Below are positions 16,935 through 25,166 of a DNA stretch of 29,609 nt, piece by piece. Position numbers and translations under genes: made by a program. Under the pieces are notes generated by a model. That model saw only the letters and a list, made by a program, of their open reading frames with translations, was not told the origin of the DNA and did no database searches. The DNA is taken from positions 1 to 29,609 of IMG/VR virus record IMGVR_UViG_3300044984_001149. One strand, given 5' to 3'. Origin of the DNA: a virus. The first letter of the stretch is position 1, and each line of letters opens with the position of its first letter.

Positions 16935-17495
16935 TCAACCCTTCATCTCAAAAGGCGTGCCGTTTAGCGCGCCGAGTTTGTTTAGCGCATACCACGAACT
17001 CGCCACACTGCCGGCGCTGCCGAGCAGTGACCCCGCAGCCGATCCGAATGGGCTGATGGAGCCAGCCGCGCTGCGCGCCATTACCCCCTCGTTTTGCGCG
17101 TTGACGCCCTGCGTGCGGTGTGCCCAGGCCTCACGGGTCGCGTTGTCCTGGATCGTCATCACGTCGATCTCTTTCATCAGGTCGGTGGAGGCCTGTAGCT
17201 CGGCCGCGCTGCCCTCGCCAATGTCGATCCCGTTGGCCGCCATCGAGGCGCGTTGGGTGCTTTTAAGCTGACCGGCTTTCAGGGTGAGATTCCCGACTTC
17301 CCTTTGCCCGCGCAGCATTACCGACTGCGCAGAGCGTTCCGCAGAGCGGGCGTTGATCTCGGCCATCGCGGCCTGGAACTTGAGGCTGGATTTCTGGCTT
17401 TTGGCTGAGTAGAAGCTGCCGATTGCCTGCGTCGCCATACCGGCCAGGCCGGCGTACATGGAAAAACTGCCTACTTGCTGCGGCGTAACGGCCAT
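16935..17495 (-). CDS. internal virion (core) protein, T7 gp14-like
   Basis: This 186-residue protein has the usual features of the gp14-type virion core family. It begins with a hydrophobic N-terminus (SMYAGLAGMATQAIGSFYSAKSQK), followed by a long helical middle (KFQAAMAEINARSAERSAQS, GNLTLKAGQLKSTQRASMAANGIDIGEGSAAELQASTD). It ends with a Gly/Ala/Ser-rich tail (GSAAGSLLGSAGSVASSWYAL). The motif RASMAANGIDIGEGSA is a hallmark of the family. In T7, gp14 is ejected first and makes an outer-membrane channel for DNA entry. GAGGAG six bases before ATG supports the start. The end overlaps the start region of the next gene, so translation is coupled. Confidence 0.85.
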   Translation of the reverse strand: MAVTPQQVGSFSMYAGLAGMATQAIGSFYSAKSQKSSLKFQAAMAEINARSAERSAQSVMLRGQREVGNLTLKAGQLKSTQRASMAANGIDIGEGSAAELQASTDLMKEIDVMTIQDNATREAWAHRTQGVNAQNEGVMARSAAGSISPFGSAAGSLLGSAGSVASSWYALNKLGALNGTPFEMKG

Positions 17496-17508
17496 ATTGG
17501 CTCCTCGG

Positions 17509-19821
17509 TTAGCCCCCCATCGCTACTTCCGCAGCGATGGACACTAGAGTGATTGGCAGCGGGTTTGACTGCCGAACGAAAATTTGCCCATCGGACTGCC
17601 ATGCCGGGGGCATGAGCAAGGTGATTTCTTCGCTGCGTATCGCGGGCGCAGTACCGTAGGACTCGCTCCTGCGGGGGCCGACATCAGCAAGATGCGCGGC
17701 ATCCGGCCCCGCGAAAACACTGCTCGAACGGAACACGCGCAGCCATACCTTGTTGATGTTCTTCGCGCGCCCTTGACCGAATGACGCATCGATTTGGGCC
17801 ACCAGTGGGAGCGTCTGGATGTCCGCCTCGATGGGGAGCCCGACGTGCACCAGGCTGGAGGTGCGCTCCAGGGTGATGGCCCCGCTGGTGACTACTCTGG
17901 GCGGATGCACTGCACCGTCGGCGAGGATGCTCACGGTCTTGCCTTCCAGGTGCCCGAGTCCGGTGAGGGTGCTGGTCGGCGCGCCGGTGTAGGTCAGTCC
18001 GCTATCGACGAAGAAGGCGTCGGTGTGGGTGTCGTCAAACCGGCGGGATTCCAGGCGCTCGACGTAGCGTTTTACCGCGCCGTTGATCGTCCGCCGCACC
18101 ACCACATAAAGCACATCCTCGTCGTATTCCGCCACGACTGCGCAGGATTCAAATGCGCCATCGGTATCGTGCTGGTGCCATGCGCCGATTTGCTGTTCGG
18201 GGACGTAGGTCAGGCCGAGCAGTTTTCCGCTGGTGCTGACAAACCACACCAGGGGGAAGGGCGCTTTGGAGTAGGCCATGTCCACCACGTCATACCCGTC
18301 GAACAGGTGCGCCGCACGCAGGGCCAGATCGCCCGTGATGAAACCGTTGGCCTGCCAGTTGTAGGCCAACTCACGCACATGCCCGCCACGGGATGCGCCG
18401 TAGATCAGGGTGTTGTTGATGACCACCGGCTGCACGTTAGAGGCGCCCACATAGGACTGTGGCCGCACGCTGATGGTGCTGGGGGTGATGGCGTCGGAAT
18501 TGAGCGGGGACACCCGCCACTCGGCCGAACTGGTCATCAGCAGCAACTGCGTCAACGGGACGATGTGCCGGATAGTGTTGGCCTCGCGCGCCGCCACGCG
18601 GAACGCGATGCGGTCATCATCCTTGATCGGCAGCGAGTAGCTCATCGCCGATTCTGTGCCGCTCTTGGTCATCCAGATGCTTTGCGGCTTGTTGGCCGAG
18701 CCGGCAAAGCACCGGCGTTGCTCGAAATAGGATACCGCGCCAGGATATTCCCCGGCAGCGTTGAATACCGTTTCGTAGATGTGCGGCGTTTTGCCGAGGT
18801 CGGCGGCAATGTTGTCGTCCACGAACGAACTGCCGACTGTGCGCCCGATGTAGCCGTAGATGCCGCCGCTGAACTTATAGACGTTGTAGCCTGTTGCGCC
18901 CGCGACCGGATCCCATGTGATGGTGTTTGCGCCCCCGGTTACAAACAGGTTGTTTTTTACACCGGATCGATAGATCGAGCCGCCAGCGGTGTAGCCACCA
19001 AAGGACAGGGTGCTGACGGGTGCGCCAGCGAGCGTTTCCAGCGTCAGCGTGGTGGTGGTGGGTACGGTGTTGACGACGTAGTAGTTGCCATTCAGTTGCG
19101 TCATGCCGCCGCAACCGCTGATGTAGACCGAATTCCCCACGGCCAACCCGTGCGCCACACTGGTGGTCATTACACCGGGGTTGGCGTTTGTGGCGTAGGA
19201 GATGGCTACCGAGGTGCCCTGTGCAGGATTCGACGCGACCGACTCGGTCAGGCCATCCGCCGCGATTGTGCTGACCACGTACTGGTAAAAGTAATCCGTC
19301 CCCTTCGCGTTTCCGGTGACCAGTACCGCAGGGGGTGCGATGGACGGGGTGAACGCTACCGTCGAAAGCTGCCAGTTGGTCGCGCCGAGCCGGCGCAGTT
19401 CTTGCGGCGCATAGTTCGGATGCACCAGGGTGAGGATATCGCCTGACTGAACGTAGTGGATGTCGAAGAGGTCGGCCTCGGAATAGGAGTTGCTGACCTC
19501 GTAAGGGTGAGGCAGGGAGCCCAGGTAGCGCAGGGTGGAGCCCAGGGTGTGGAAGCGGAAGTAACCGGCGCCCAGTTCGATCACCATCGTCTGCGTGGTG
19601 CTGTAGGTGAAGGGGATCAGCTTGACTTTCTTGGTCGAGTCTTTCACCTCACGGACGAACGCAAACCCGGCGCGATTCTCGGCGGGGCCTTGTGGTGTCG
19701 GGACGAAGTTGCGGCACAACGCGATGCCGCTCTGATATTTCGCATCGTCGATGCGGCCGAACATCTCGGGAGATACCTCGCCACCGACGAAGGCAGTCTT
19801 GAATGTGCGGGTGTTAGCCAT
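17509..19821 (-). CDS. tail tubular protein B-like tail nozzle protein (T7 gp12/Bbp13-like)
   Basis: At 770 residues it is close in size to T7 gp12 (about 794), the nozzle of the short tail. The N-terminus is typical of the family: TFKTAFVGGEVSPEMFGRID, then KYQSGIALCRNFVPTPQGPA and FAFVREVKDSTKKVKLIPFTYS. The middle is beta-rich (immunoglobulin-like AVLVTGNAKGTDYFYQYVVS). The C-terminal half has the conserved RRCFAGSANKPQSIWMTKSG and LLLMTSSAEWRVSP motifs, with PQSYVGASNVQPVVINNTLIYGASRGG after them. It starts one base after the tail tubular A stop codon. A 550-codon open frame on the opposite strand is a GC-driven shadow. Confidence 0.92.
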   Translation of the reverse strand: MANTRTFKTAFVGGEVSPEMFGRIDDAKYQSGIALCRNFVPTPQGPAENRAGFAFVREVKDSTKKVKLIPFTYSTTQTMVIELGAGYFRFHTLGSTLRYLGSLPHPYEVSNSYSEADLFDIHYVQSGDILTLVHPNYAPQELRRLGATNWQLSTVAFTPSIAPPAVLVTGNAKGTDYFYQYVVSTIAADGLTESVASNPAQGTSVAISYATNANPGVMTTSVAHGLAVGNSVYISGCGGMTQLNGNYYVVNTVPTTTTLTLETLAGAPVSTLSFGGYTAGGSIYRSGVKNNLFVTGGANTITWDPVAGATGYNVYKFSGGIYGYIGRTVGSSFVDDNIAADLGKTPHIYETVFNAAGEYPGAVSYFEQRRCFAGSANKPQSIWMTKSGTESAMSYSLPIKDDDRIAFRVAAREANTIRHIVPLTQLLLMTSSAEWRVSPLNSDAITPSTISVRPQSYVGASNVQPVVINNTLIYGASRGGHVRELAYNWQANGFITGDLALRAAHLFDGYDVVDMAYSKAPFPLVWFVSTSGKLLGLTYVPEQQIGAWHQHDTDGAFESCAVVAEYDEDVLYVVVRRTINGAVKRYVERLESRRFDDTHTDAFFVDSGLTYTGAPTSTLTGLGHLEGKTVSILADGAVHPPRVVTSGAITLERTSSLVHVGLPIEADIQTLPLVAQIDASFGQGRAKNINKVWLRVFRSSSVFAGPDAAHLADVGPRRSESYGTAPAIRSEEITLLMPPAWQSDGQIFVRQSNPLPITLVSIAAEVAMGG

Positions 19822-19822
19822 G

Positions 19823-20470
19823 CTAGCGCCCCGTCATCCAGCCGACGTTGTGGGTGGCACTCACCCGTCGCTGCCCGGCATCGGACTCAGTCGCGGATGC
19901 GAGATAGGCCTGCGCGACCTGGGCGCAGCGTTTGGCCTCGGCAGCACCGGCGTCACCCTTCAGCATCGGCCCGGCGAGCATGCCGGCGAGGTGCCAGGAC
20001 AGGGCCAGGGTGAAGAGCGGGGTGAATTTACTGGTATCGGTGACGATGGCGGTGAAGCGCATCAGCGCATCAGCCTGGTCGGTGTAGACCACGTTGTTGC
20101 CGTTCGCGTCTACCTCGCAGGAAAACGCCTGCGGGACGTAGGTGCCGCCGGTCGCGTAAGGCACTCCGGGAGTGATGCTGTAGTCGTCGCTTGAGCCTGG
20201 CGGCAGGATGGCGATGACGCTCAACACCCCGGCGGGTTGTGCGTAGGCATAAGCCCATTCTGGAAGGGCGTCGCCGAGAAGGGCGGGGGATGCGCGACGG
20301 GTAGCGAAGCCCCAGGTGTGGGACTCAAGAAGACTATCGCGCGCGATAGCGTAGAAGCGCGCGCATAGCTGGGCCTGGACGCTGCCATCCGGCGGGGAAA
20401 TGCTCGCAACGGCTGCGGTATCCCCGAGGTGGGCTAGTGCCAGGTTGCAGATGTCGGTTTCGGAGGCCAT
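19823..20470 (-). CDS. tail tubular protein A-like adaptor (T7 gp11-like)
   Basis: This 215-residue protein forms the ring joining the portal to the tail nozzle. Family features are ASETDICNLALAHLGD at the N-terminus, RFYAIARDSLLESHTWGFATRR, and a C-terminal helical part (RFTAIVTDTSKFTPLFTLALSWHLAGMLAGPMLKG) followed by QVAQAYLASATESDAGQ. The length matches the family (about 190-230). The ATG at 20470 has AGGAG eight bases upstream; a longer version from 20500 would start inside the terminator hairpin and is unlikely. The gene follows an intrinsic terminator, so it needs either read-through or its own promoter in the 63-bp gap, which I could not identify. Confidence 0.9.
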   Translation of the reverse strand: MASETDICNLALAHLGDTAAVASISPPDGSVQAQLCARFYAIARDSLLESHTWGFATRRASPALLGDALPEWAYAYAQPAGVLSVIAILPPGSSDDYSITPGVPYATGGTYVPQAFSCEVDANGNNVVYTDQADALMRFTAIVTDTSKFTPLFTLALSWHLAGMLAGPMLKGDAGAAEAKRCAQVAQAYLASATESDAGQRRVSATHNVGWMTGR

Positions 20471-20481
20471 GCCACAAACTC

Positions 20482-20510
20482 CTAACAAAAACGGGGGCAC
20501 GCGGCCCCCG
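20482..20510 (-). terminator. intrinsic terminator after the capsid genes
   Basis: On the minus strand a perfect 7-bp GC stem (CGGGGGC and GCCCCCG, coordinates 20504-20510 and 20492-20498) with a 5-nt loop is followed directly by TTTTTGTT. This is a textbook rho-independent terminator for leftward transcription. It sits between the 55-residue gene and the tail adaptor gene, and probably lowers tail gene expression relative to capsid genes. Confidence 0.85.
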
Positions 20511-20533
20511 AGTCTGATGCTGCCGTGAGGCGT

Positions 20534-20701
20534 TTAGACGAGGGCGTCAGCTTCTGGCGCCGGGGCGGACTTCTTCCCCTTGGCAGGTTCAACCACCAAC
20601 TCCAGATTGCCCGATGGTTCACCCTCGACCTCGACAACATCCCCGGTGTTGACCAGGATGTTGTTGATGAAGGACTTCTCCAAGACGCGATATTTCGCCA
20701 T
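20534..20701 (-). CDS. 55-residue phage protein of the capsid cassette
   Basis: This small gene encodes 55 residues starting MAKYRVLEKSFINNILVNTG, then DVVEVEGEPSGNLELVVEP, with a Lys/Ala/Pro-rich end (KGKKSAPAPEADALV). The folded part looks like a short beta-barrel (a hydrophobic pattern of strands ending in a glycine-containing turn). Tiny proteins of this pattern are often found next to phage capsid genes and may be minor head proteins, but their role is not established. GGGAGG lies eight bases before ATG. It is the last gene before the intrinsic terminator. Confidence 0.75.
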   Translation of the reverse strand: MAKYRVLEKSFINNILVNTGDVVEVEGEPSGNLELVVEPAKGKKSAPAPEADALV

Positions 20702-20716
20702 GTTTCAGATCCTCCC

Positions 20717-21184
20717 TTACAGAACGGCGAAGCCGCCGGGGTACATCGCGCCACCACCTTGCGCCTCGACACCGAGGTCGCCGAAGAAGGCCCCGGCAGA
20801 CGAGGTGCCGACGATGACGTAGCGCAGGCCGAGGTAGCGTTGGCCCTTGTTGTTCAATCGCCCAGACACCTTGATGGCCTGGCGCGCGCCGACGCCCCAG
20901 GACGCAATCGCCAGGGGGCCGGTGGTAGCCAGCACGTTGATGTTGGTGGTCAGCGCGGCATCGTCGGCCGTGATGACCTGCACTTCGACCGAGGTTGCGC
21001 CCGCTTGCGCGACGCTGGCCTGGATGCGGGCATAGATGTCCTCGCCCTCGCCAACATCACGCACTTGCGACAGATCCACGGTGTTGGTGGAGAGGAAGCT
21101 GCCGGTGCCGGTAACGGTCTGGCCGGTTGCAACACCGGCGGCAGACACGCTGCCAGACAGCAGGAGGTTGTTGTCTACGATCAT
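20717..21184 (-). CDS. capsid cement/decoration protein, Bbp16-like
   Basis: This 155-residue protein resembles the Bbp16 cement protein family of Bordetella phage BPP-1. It begins with MIVDNNLLLSGSVS, then STNTVDLSQVRDVGEGEDIYARIQA and TSVEVQVITADDAAL. A long loop and RYLGLRYVIVGTSSAG follow before a Gly-rich end. The alternating pattern predicts a jelly-roll or beta-barrel on the capsid surface. The gene lies directly behind the major capsid gene (11-bp gap) with AAGGAGA seven bases before ATG, as expected for a protein needed in near-capsid amounts. It should reinforce the shell against internal DNA pressure. Confidence 0.85.
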   Translation of the reverse strand: MIVDNNLLLSGSVSAAGVATGQTVTGTGSFLSTNTVDLSQVRDVGEGEDIYARIQASVAQAGATSVEVQVITADDAALTTNINVLATTGPLAIASWGVGARQAIKVSGRLNNKGQRYLGLRYVIVGTSSAGAFFGDLGVEAQGGGAMYPGGFAVL

Positions 21185-21195
21185 GTCTGTTCTCC

Positions 21196-22200
21196 TTAGA
21201 TGACGCGGGCTTCGGTGTTCAGCAACTGATCGACGCGACGCAGGGGAACACCCTCGAAGGTCGTCCAGGCTTGAGGCGTGCCGAATTGGTTGAGGCCTTG
21301 CTGGGTGGCGATGGCATTCTGGCTCTTGTTCAGGGCCTGAATTCGCAACATCGAGAACACGGTGCGGTTCATGTAGAACGCAGCGCGACCCATGCCAAAA
21401 TTGGGGATGCGATCCAGTGCGCGAGACATCAGCTTGATGATGTCGGCAGCGCCGGATTCAGCCACCAGGTTGGCGGTGTTGATGTTGCAGATGCGGACGA
21501 TGTAGCGCCAATCCTTGACCACCAGGCCGTTCTTCCACTGGTAGTGGGTCTGGTAGGCCTGGTAAGGGTTGTTGTTGCTGTCGTAGACAGTCAGCACGCC
21601 CTGATCTTCGTGCGTCAGTCCGGCCTTGCTGCCCTTCGGGAAGGTGCAGAAGACCGTGTTCTCGCCCCAGACTACCAGGTAGATCGAGGTGTTGTTGGTG
21701 GACACACCACCGCCATCGATGATGTTCTGCGCATTACCCGCACCGGAGATGGTGCCGAAACGCGGGGCCAGGCCGAGGTACTGGCGCGGGTCGCTGGAAG
21801 GGTTGCCGTACAACAGGGTTTGCGCCTGGGCCTGGTTCATTGCCTCCAGGAAAGCGGTGTCTTCCGACAGGCGGAAGGCGGCCGTGTTGTTGTTCAGTTC
21901 CGCCAGATCCTTGTCCACGCGGGCATAGGCCTCCAGCATGCCAACCGATTCATCCACCTGGACGGTGGTCGATTTGCTGGTCGGGATGCCTTGGTTGATC
22001 GAGCGCCAGTAGGCAGTCGGCAGGCCTGTGCGGATGACGACGCGATGCCCGGTCGGCAGATTGCCTTCCACGAACACCGCATCCTCCAGGACTTCGTTGG
22101 TCTGCGAGAGTAATTCGGCGACGACGGGGACTTTTCCTTCCGGGTCTAGGCGCTTTGCCCAATCGGCTAGGGTGAGTGCGCCGGATGCGAGTGTTGCCAT
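21196..22200 (-). CDS. major capsid protein, HK97 fold, BPP-1-like
   Basis: This 334-residue protein sits between scaffold and cement genes and has the features of BPP-1-type major capsid proteins. It starts with a helix (TLADWAKRLDPEGKVPVVAELLSQTNEVLEDAVFVEGNLPTGH in pieces), then RVVIRTGLPTAYWRSINQGIP and TVQVDESVGMLEAYARVDKDLAEL. The central part is TAFLEAMNQAQAQTLLYGNPSSDPRQ... and the end is GVPLRRVDQLLNTEARVI. This order (N-arm, spine helix region, then 'P-domain') is usual for HK97-fold capsids. AAGGAG lies seven bases before ATG. No N-terminal protease-cleaved delta domain is apparent; the separate upstream scaffold probably supplies that role. Confidence 0.9.
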   Translation of the reverse strand: MATLASGALTLADWAKRLDPEGKVPVVAELLSQTNEVLEDAVFVEGNLPTGHRVVIRTGLPTAYWRSINQGIPTSKSTTVQVDESVGMLEAYARVDKDLAELNNNTAAFRLSEDTAFLEAMNQAQAQTLLYGNPSSDPRQYLGLAPRFGTISGAGNAQNIIDGGGVSTNNTSIYLVVWGENTVFCTFPKGSKAGLTHEDQGVLTVYDSNNNPYQAYQTHYQWKNGLVVKDWRYIVRICNINTANLVAESGAADIIKLMSRALDRIPNFGMGRAAFYMNRTVFSMLRIQALNKSQNAIATQQGLNQFGTPQAWTTFEGVPLRRVDQLLNTEARVI

Positions 22201-22215
22201 TGTGTTGCTCCTTGG

Positions 22216-22839
22216 TTATGAATAAAGGCGATCCGCCAGGGATTTCCCGTTCGGTGAACTGGGCTTGCCCCCGACGAAGGTGTCGTCACTAATTGCCGCG
22301 CCGGCCTTGACCAAAAACCGGATTACATCCGGGTGATTGCCGAGGCCTGAGTCGTTCAGCAGTGTGCGCAGTTCAGGTGTACCGAAAGCGCCGAGGGCCT
22401 TCTGCGCAGTAGCCAGGGATGTTTTCAGCTTGTCGCCGCCAAAATCCTTGTCCGCGCGAGATGCCTCTGCCCACGCCGCATGCGCCGCTTCGATCTGTTC
22501 GGCCTGGCGTTGCGCCAACGCCGGGGCGATCTTGTCGATGACCTTCTGCGCCGCGTCCTGCGGCAGGTTCAGTTCCTTGGCTACTTCGGCAAACTGCGCG
22601 ATGACGTGCGGATCGAATTCGCGGCCCTCCGGGGCGGTGAATTCATATTTATCCGGTGCGCCTGCTGGTTTGCTTACCTCGCCGTCCGGTGAAGACTTTT
22701 CGCCTTCGCCGTTGGGAACTTCGCCCGCCTGCTGCGTGCCTGCTGCCTCCACGGCGGCTTGCGCGCCCGCCGTTGCAGTGGCTTGACTAGAGTCGGCATC
22801 AGGGGAACTTGCGCCTTCCATAATCAGGGTGTCAGTCAT
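22216..22839 (-). CDS. head scaffolding protein
   Basis: This 207-residue acidic, Ala/Gln/Glu-rich protein lies just upstream of the capsid gene. The first 70 residues are disordered-looking (SSPDADSSQATATAGAQ). Then a predicted helical region (YEFTAPEGREFDPHVIAQFAEVAKELNLPQDAAQKVID, read in pieces) precedes a coiled stretch (PALAQRQAEQIEAAHAAWAEAS) and a C-terminal helix near GNHPDVIRFLVKAGAAISDD. Such proteins of BPP-1/epsilon15-like phages are sometimes called endoproteases, but I see no catalytic motif, and scaffold is the more likely role. The gene overlaps the previous one by 8 bp and has AGGAG nine bases before its ATG. Confidence 0.8.
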   Translation of the reverse strand: MTDTLIMEGASSPDADSSQATATAGAQAAVEAAGTQQAGEVPNGEGEKSSPDGEVSKPAGAPDKYEFTAPEGREFDPHVIAQFAEVAKELNLPQDAAQKVIDKIAPALAQRQAEQIEAAHAAWAEASRADKDFGGDKLKTSLATAQKALGAFGTPELRTLLNDSGLGNHPDVIRFLVKAGAAISDDTFVGGKPSSPNGKSLADRLYS

Positions 22840-23149
22840 GTTTAACTTGCTCCTGTTCTTGCACCATAGCGGCGTAGAGGTTAGGCCCCGCCGTGTGGAT
22901 CTGCGCCATCAGCATGAGGCCCACGTTTCTCATTCCCTCTCGGAAGTAGGTTTCTGAGTTACCCGTGAACGAAGACCGATAAACGCCGGTTCGCTCTAAC
23001 AACCGCCACACAACTCGGCGGCCCCGCTTGCTGCTCATCAGCCACTTGAAATCGTCCAGTTCGATTTGCGCTGCCAGTTTGTCGCGCGATGCCGCATCGG
23101 CTTGCGCGTTCTCCTGGCTGCGTAGATCGAGGGGGTCGTAGTGGCTCAT
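22832..23149 (-). CDS. Bbp19-like phage protein
   Basis: This 105-residue protein contains the conserved core of the Bbp19-like family: FKWLMSSKRGRRVVWRLLE, then RTGVYRSSFTGNSETYFREG and MRNVGLMLMAQI. The family is found in BPP-1 and many other tailed phages, always near portal and scaffold genes; its job is not known. It is helical and basic, without membrane segments. It follows motif copy B, whose core lies 30 nt before the ATG, and it overlaps the scaffold start by 8 bp. No ribosome binding site is found at the normal distance: GGAGG lies about 20 nt upstream of the ATG, and a TAG stop in between rules out an extension. Confidence 0.8.
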   Translation of the reverse strand: MSHYDPLDLRSQENAQADAASRDKLAAQIELDDFKWLMSSKRGRRVVWRLLERTGVYRSSFTGNSETYFREGMRNVGLMLMAQIHTAGPNLYAAMVQEQEQVKHD

Positions 23150-23174
23150 GGCTGAATGCTATGCGCGGGCCTCC

Positions 23175-23196
23175 GAGACACGCGCACCGTCAATCA
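23175..23196 (-). promoter_or_regulatory. shared intergenic motif, copy B
   Basis: The plus strand contains GACACGCGCACCGT at 23177-23190, identical to copies A and C. On the minus strand the upstream gene's stop (TGA) is followed by TTGA and then CGGTGCGCGTGTC. The core lies 30 nt before the ATG of the Bbp19-like gene, the same spacing as copies C and D. Confidence 0.65.
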
Positions 23197-23475
23197 GTAG
23201 CAGGCGAAGACGTTGCCGGCGGCAATGGTGGTGCCGGTGGCGAGGATGCGGCTGGCGCGGATGTACTGCACGCCGAACCATGCCGCGCTAATTGCCAGGG
23301 TGACGGTCGAACCGGCCGCCGTGACGAAGGTGATGTTGCCGGCTGCGGTGAAAATCATCGCGCGGCAGGTTCCCTTGGTCAGGTCGGCGCCATCCGCCGG
23401 GGTGACTGACACAACGTCATTCAACGGTGTGAAGTCGTTGCGGTCGTTGATGAAGGGGGTCGGTGCGGTGAGCAT
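23194..23475 (-). CDS. small spike-base-like virion protein
   Basis: This 93-residue beta-rich protein ends in a pattern (VQYIRASRILATGTTIAAGNVFACY) close to that of proteins named after the gene transfer agent spike base RCAP_Rcc01079. The start of the domain (FTPLNDVVSVTPADGADLTKG) and middle (AMIFTAAGNITFVTAAGSTVTLAIS) fit as well: a small beta-barrel with an 'N-G-T/TATGTT' end. In this phage it lies directly behind the portal gene, so it may be a head-completion, decoration or portal-associated protein. The homology is judged by eye only. AAGGAA lies eight bases before ATG. Confidence 0.6.
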   Translation of the reverse strand: MLTAPTPFINDRNDFTPLNDVVSVTPADGADLTKGTCRAMIFTAAGNITFVTAAGSTVTLAISAAWFGVQYIRASRILATGTTIAAGNVFACY

Positions 23476-23493
23476 GGTGTAGGTTCCTTGTGG

Positions 23494-25164
23494 CTAACTG
23501 TAGCCGCTGAATGCGTGGGTAATGTCGGTGAGGGCGCTCTGCTTGGTGGTGTCTACGCTGCCCAGCTTCTGCGCGGTGTCCGCGTTCTGGTTCATCAGCG
23601 CAGCTTGCTGCGCGGCCTGCTGCGCTTCGGCTCTCTGCCGGCGGATTTCGGCAACGCGCTCGTCGGACACGATGACCTTCGGATTCATGCCGAGGGCGTC
23701 CGAATAGGCGTCAACCCACTGATCGGCGTCAAACTTGTCAAGCACCTCTGGCTTGAACTGCGCCACCGCGCCCAGGTTGCCGACAAATCGGTCGATGCTG
23801 TTGGTGCCGATAGCACGCTGCGCCTGCGCGAGCATGCTGACTAACTCCACATTCAGGTCATGGCCCTGTAGTTCAGGCGGGGGCGGTGGCGCGATCCCGG
23901 CATCCAGGATTGCGGTGAAGGTCATCTCGATCAGGGGATCAAGCAGTTCGTTCTGTAGGCGCTCCAGCACGGGGCCGAGCATAAGGAGTTTCTCCTCATG
24001 CCGTTCAGCGACTTCGGTCGCCGTCATGCGCGCATCCGTCTGGTTTGCGAGCATCAGGAAGAGGTCAGCGTAGAAGCCCGACTTGATGCGCTCGCGCACG
24101 TCCTGGATATCCGCCAGGAGGTGGTCGAGTGCGAGGTGAGACTCGAAGGATGTCTTGATCCCGCCGCCGTTGCCGCCAGCGGAGTCCACATAAGTGATGC
24201 CGCCGGGGAGGGTTTCCACGTCGCGGTTTTTCATCGATGTCGGGACTTGCAGTGGCGGACGGGTCTGGTAGTCGATTACCTGCGCCTTGCGATGCTGCTC
24301 ATGCTGGAGTTGCTTAACGTCCCCCAGCACTTCCATCCCCGGCGAGTTCCCGTAAATATCGCCGCCTGATGTCGCCCATCTCGGAACCAGGGCGGGGAAG
24401 GCCTTGAAACCGGACTCGCGCAGGAACTGCCCAGGCCTGGCGCCTAGCTCGAAATAGACCGACCTCCACGGCATGTTCAGATTATCTCGCAGGGAGGGGT
24501 CGCGGTCTTCGCGCGGCTCGATGGCGTGCACGATCGTCACCCATGCATCCAGCGTCCCCCGGTCGTACATGTTTTTGACTGCGTGTGAGACATTGTTGAT
24601 GCCGAACTCGCCCACCAATTCGTGCACCGTTTTCTGGAATTCGCGGTAAAGCGTATTCACTTCACCGCGCCAGTTCGTTGCGATGCAGTATTCCCCGACG
24701 GTCAGACTGTAGTGGTGGATCACGTTGCCGAAATCCGGCACAACGATGCTCGCGGCCGTGCCGAAGGCGCCCAGTTCTTCATACATCGAGTGCAGCGCGC
24801 GATAGGTGTTCGACCGCTGGAAAATCATGTGCATCAGGTCGGTCACGTCCGCCAGCCAGACCTTGACGGGTTGGTAGTCCATCAGCGAGGTGTCCGCCGT
24901 TGCCAGGCGGAACCAGGGCCTGGCGGGCGATGTCATGCCACTCATCATCCCGGCGGCCAGCACGCGCAGCGAGCGTGTGCCCGTGTTGTCGTAGATGTTG
25001 TTGTGCCGGCGTTGCCCCCTATCTCGATCCTGGACAAAAAAGCGCCCGGAACGGGGGAGCAGGTTATCGGATAGCTCTTTCCAGTGGGGAATCCACGTCG
25101 CGCGTTCGGTCTTTAGCTGCCCCCAACGGGTCAGCAGTTTGTCGCGGGGGACACTGTCGGTCAT
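23494..25164 (-). CDS. portal (head-to-tail connector) protein, T7 gp8-like
   Basis: This 556-residue protein forms the dodecameric ring through which DNA is packaged and ejected. It matches the T7-type head-tail connector family: RWGQLKTERATWIPHWKELSDNLLPRSGRF (in two parts), the NIYDNTGTRSLRVLAAGMMSGMTSPARPWF region, and a segment around GTAASIVVPDFGNVIHHYSL. It also has PCSD-type loops around RAQVIDYQTRPPLQVP and a C-terminal part with ADLFLMLANQTDARMTATEVAERHEEKLLMLGPVLERLQNELL in pieces. The last 60 residues are Gln/Ala-rich and helical. Length is close to T7 gp8 (536). It starts 2 bp after the preceding small gene. Confidence 0.93.
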   Translation of the reverse strand: MTDSVPRDKLLTRWGQLKTERATWIPHWKELSDNLLPRSGRFFVQDRDRGQRRHNNIYDNTGTRSLRVLAAGMMSGMTSPARPWFRLATADTSLMDYQPVKVWLADVTDLMHMIFQRSNTYRALHSMYEELGAFGTAASIVVPDFGNVIHHYSLTVGEYCIATNWRGEVNTLYREFQKTVHELVGEFGINNVSHAVKNMYDRGTLDAWVTIVHAIEPREDRDPSLRDNLNMPWRSVYFELGARPGQFLRESGFKAFPALVPRWATSGGDIYGNSPGMEVLGDVKQLQHEQHRKAQVIDYQTRPPLQVPTSMKNRDVETLPGGITYVDSAGGNGGGIKTSFESHLALDHLLADIQDVRERIKSGFYADLFLMLANQTDARMTATEVAERHEEKLLMLGPVLERLQNELLDPLIEMTFTAILDAGIAPPPPPELQGHDLNVELVSMLAQAQRAIGTNSIDRFVGNLGAVAQFKPEVLDKFDADQWVDAYSDALGMNPKVIVSDERVAEIRRQRAEAQQAAQQAALMNQNADTAQKLGSVDTTKQSALTDITHAFSGYS

Positions 25165-25166
25165 CT

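Noticed and set aside
17794-19446. Open frame of 550 codons on the plus strand opposite the tail tubular B gene
   Set aside because: It lies wholly antisense to a well-supported gene, has a His/Arg/Gly/Asp-rich composition typical of GC-rich shadow frames, and no ribosome binding site or neighbours on its strand.
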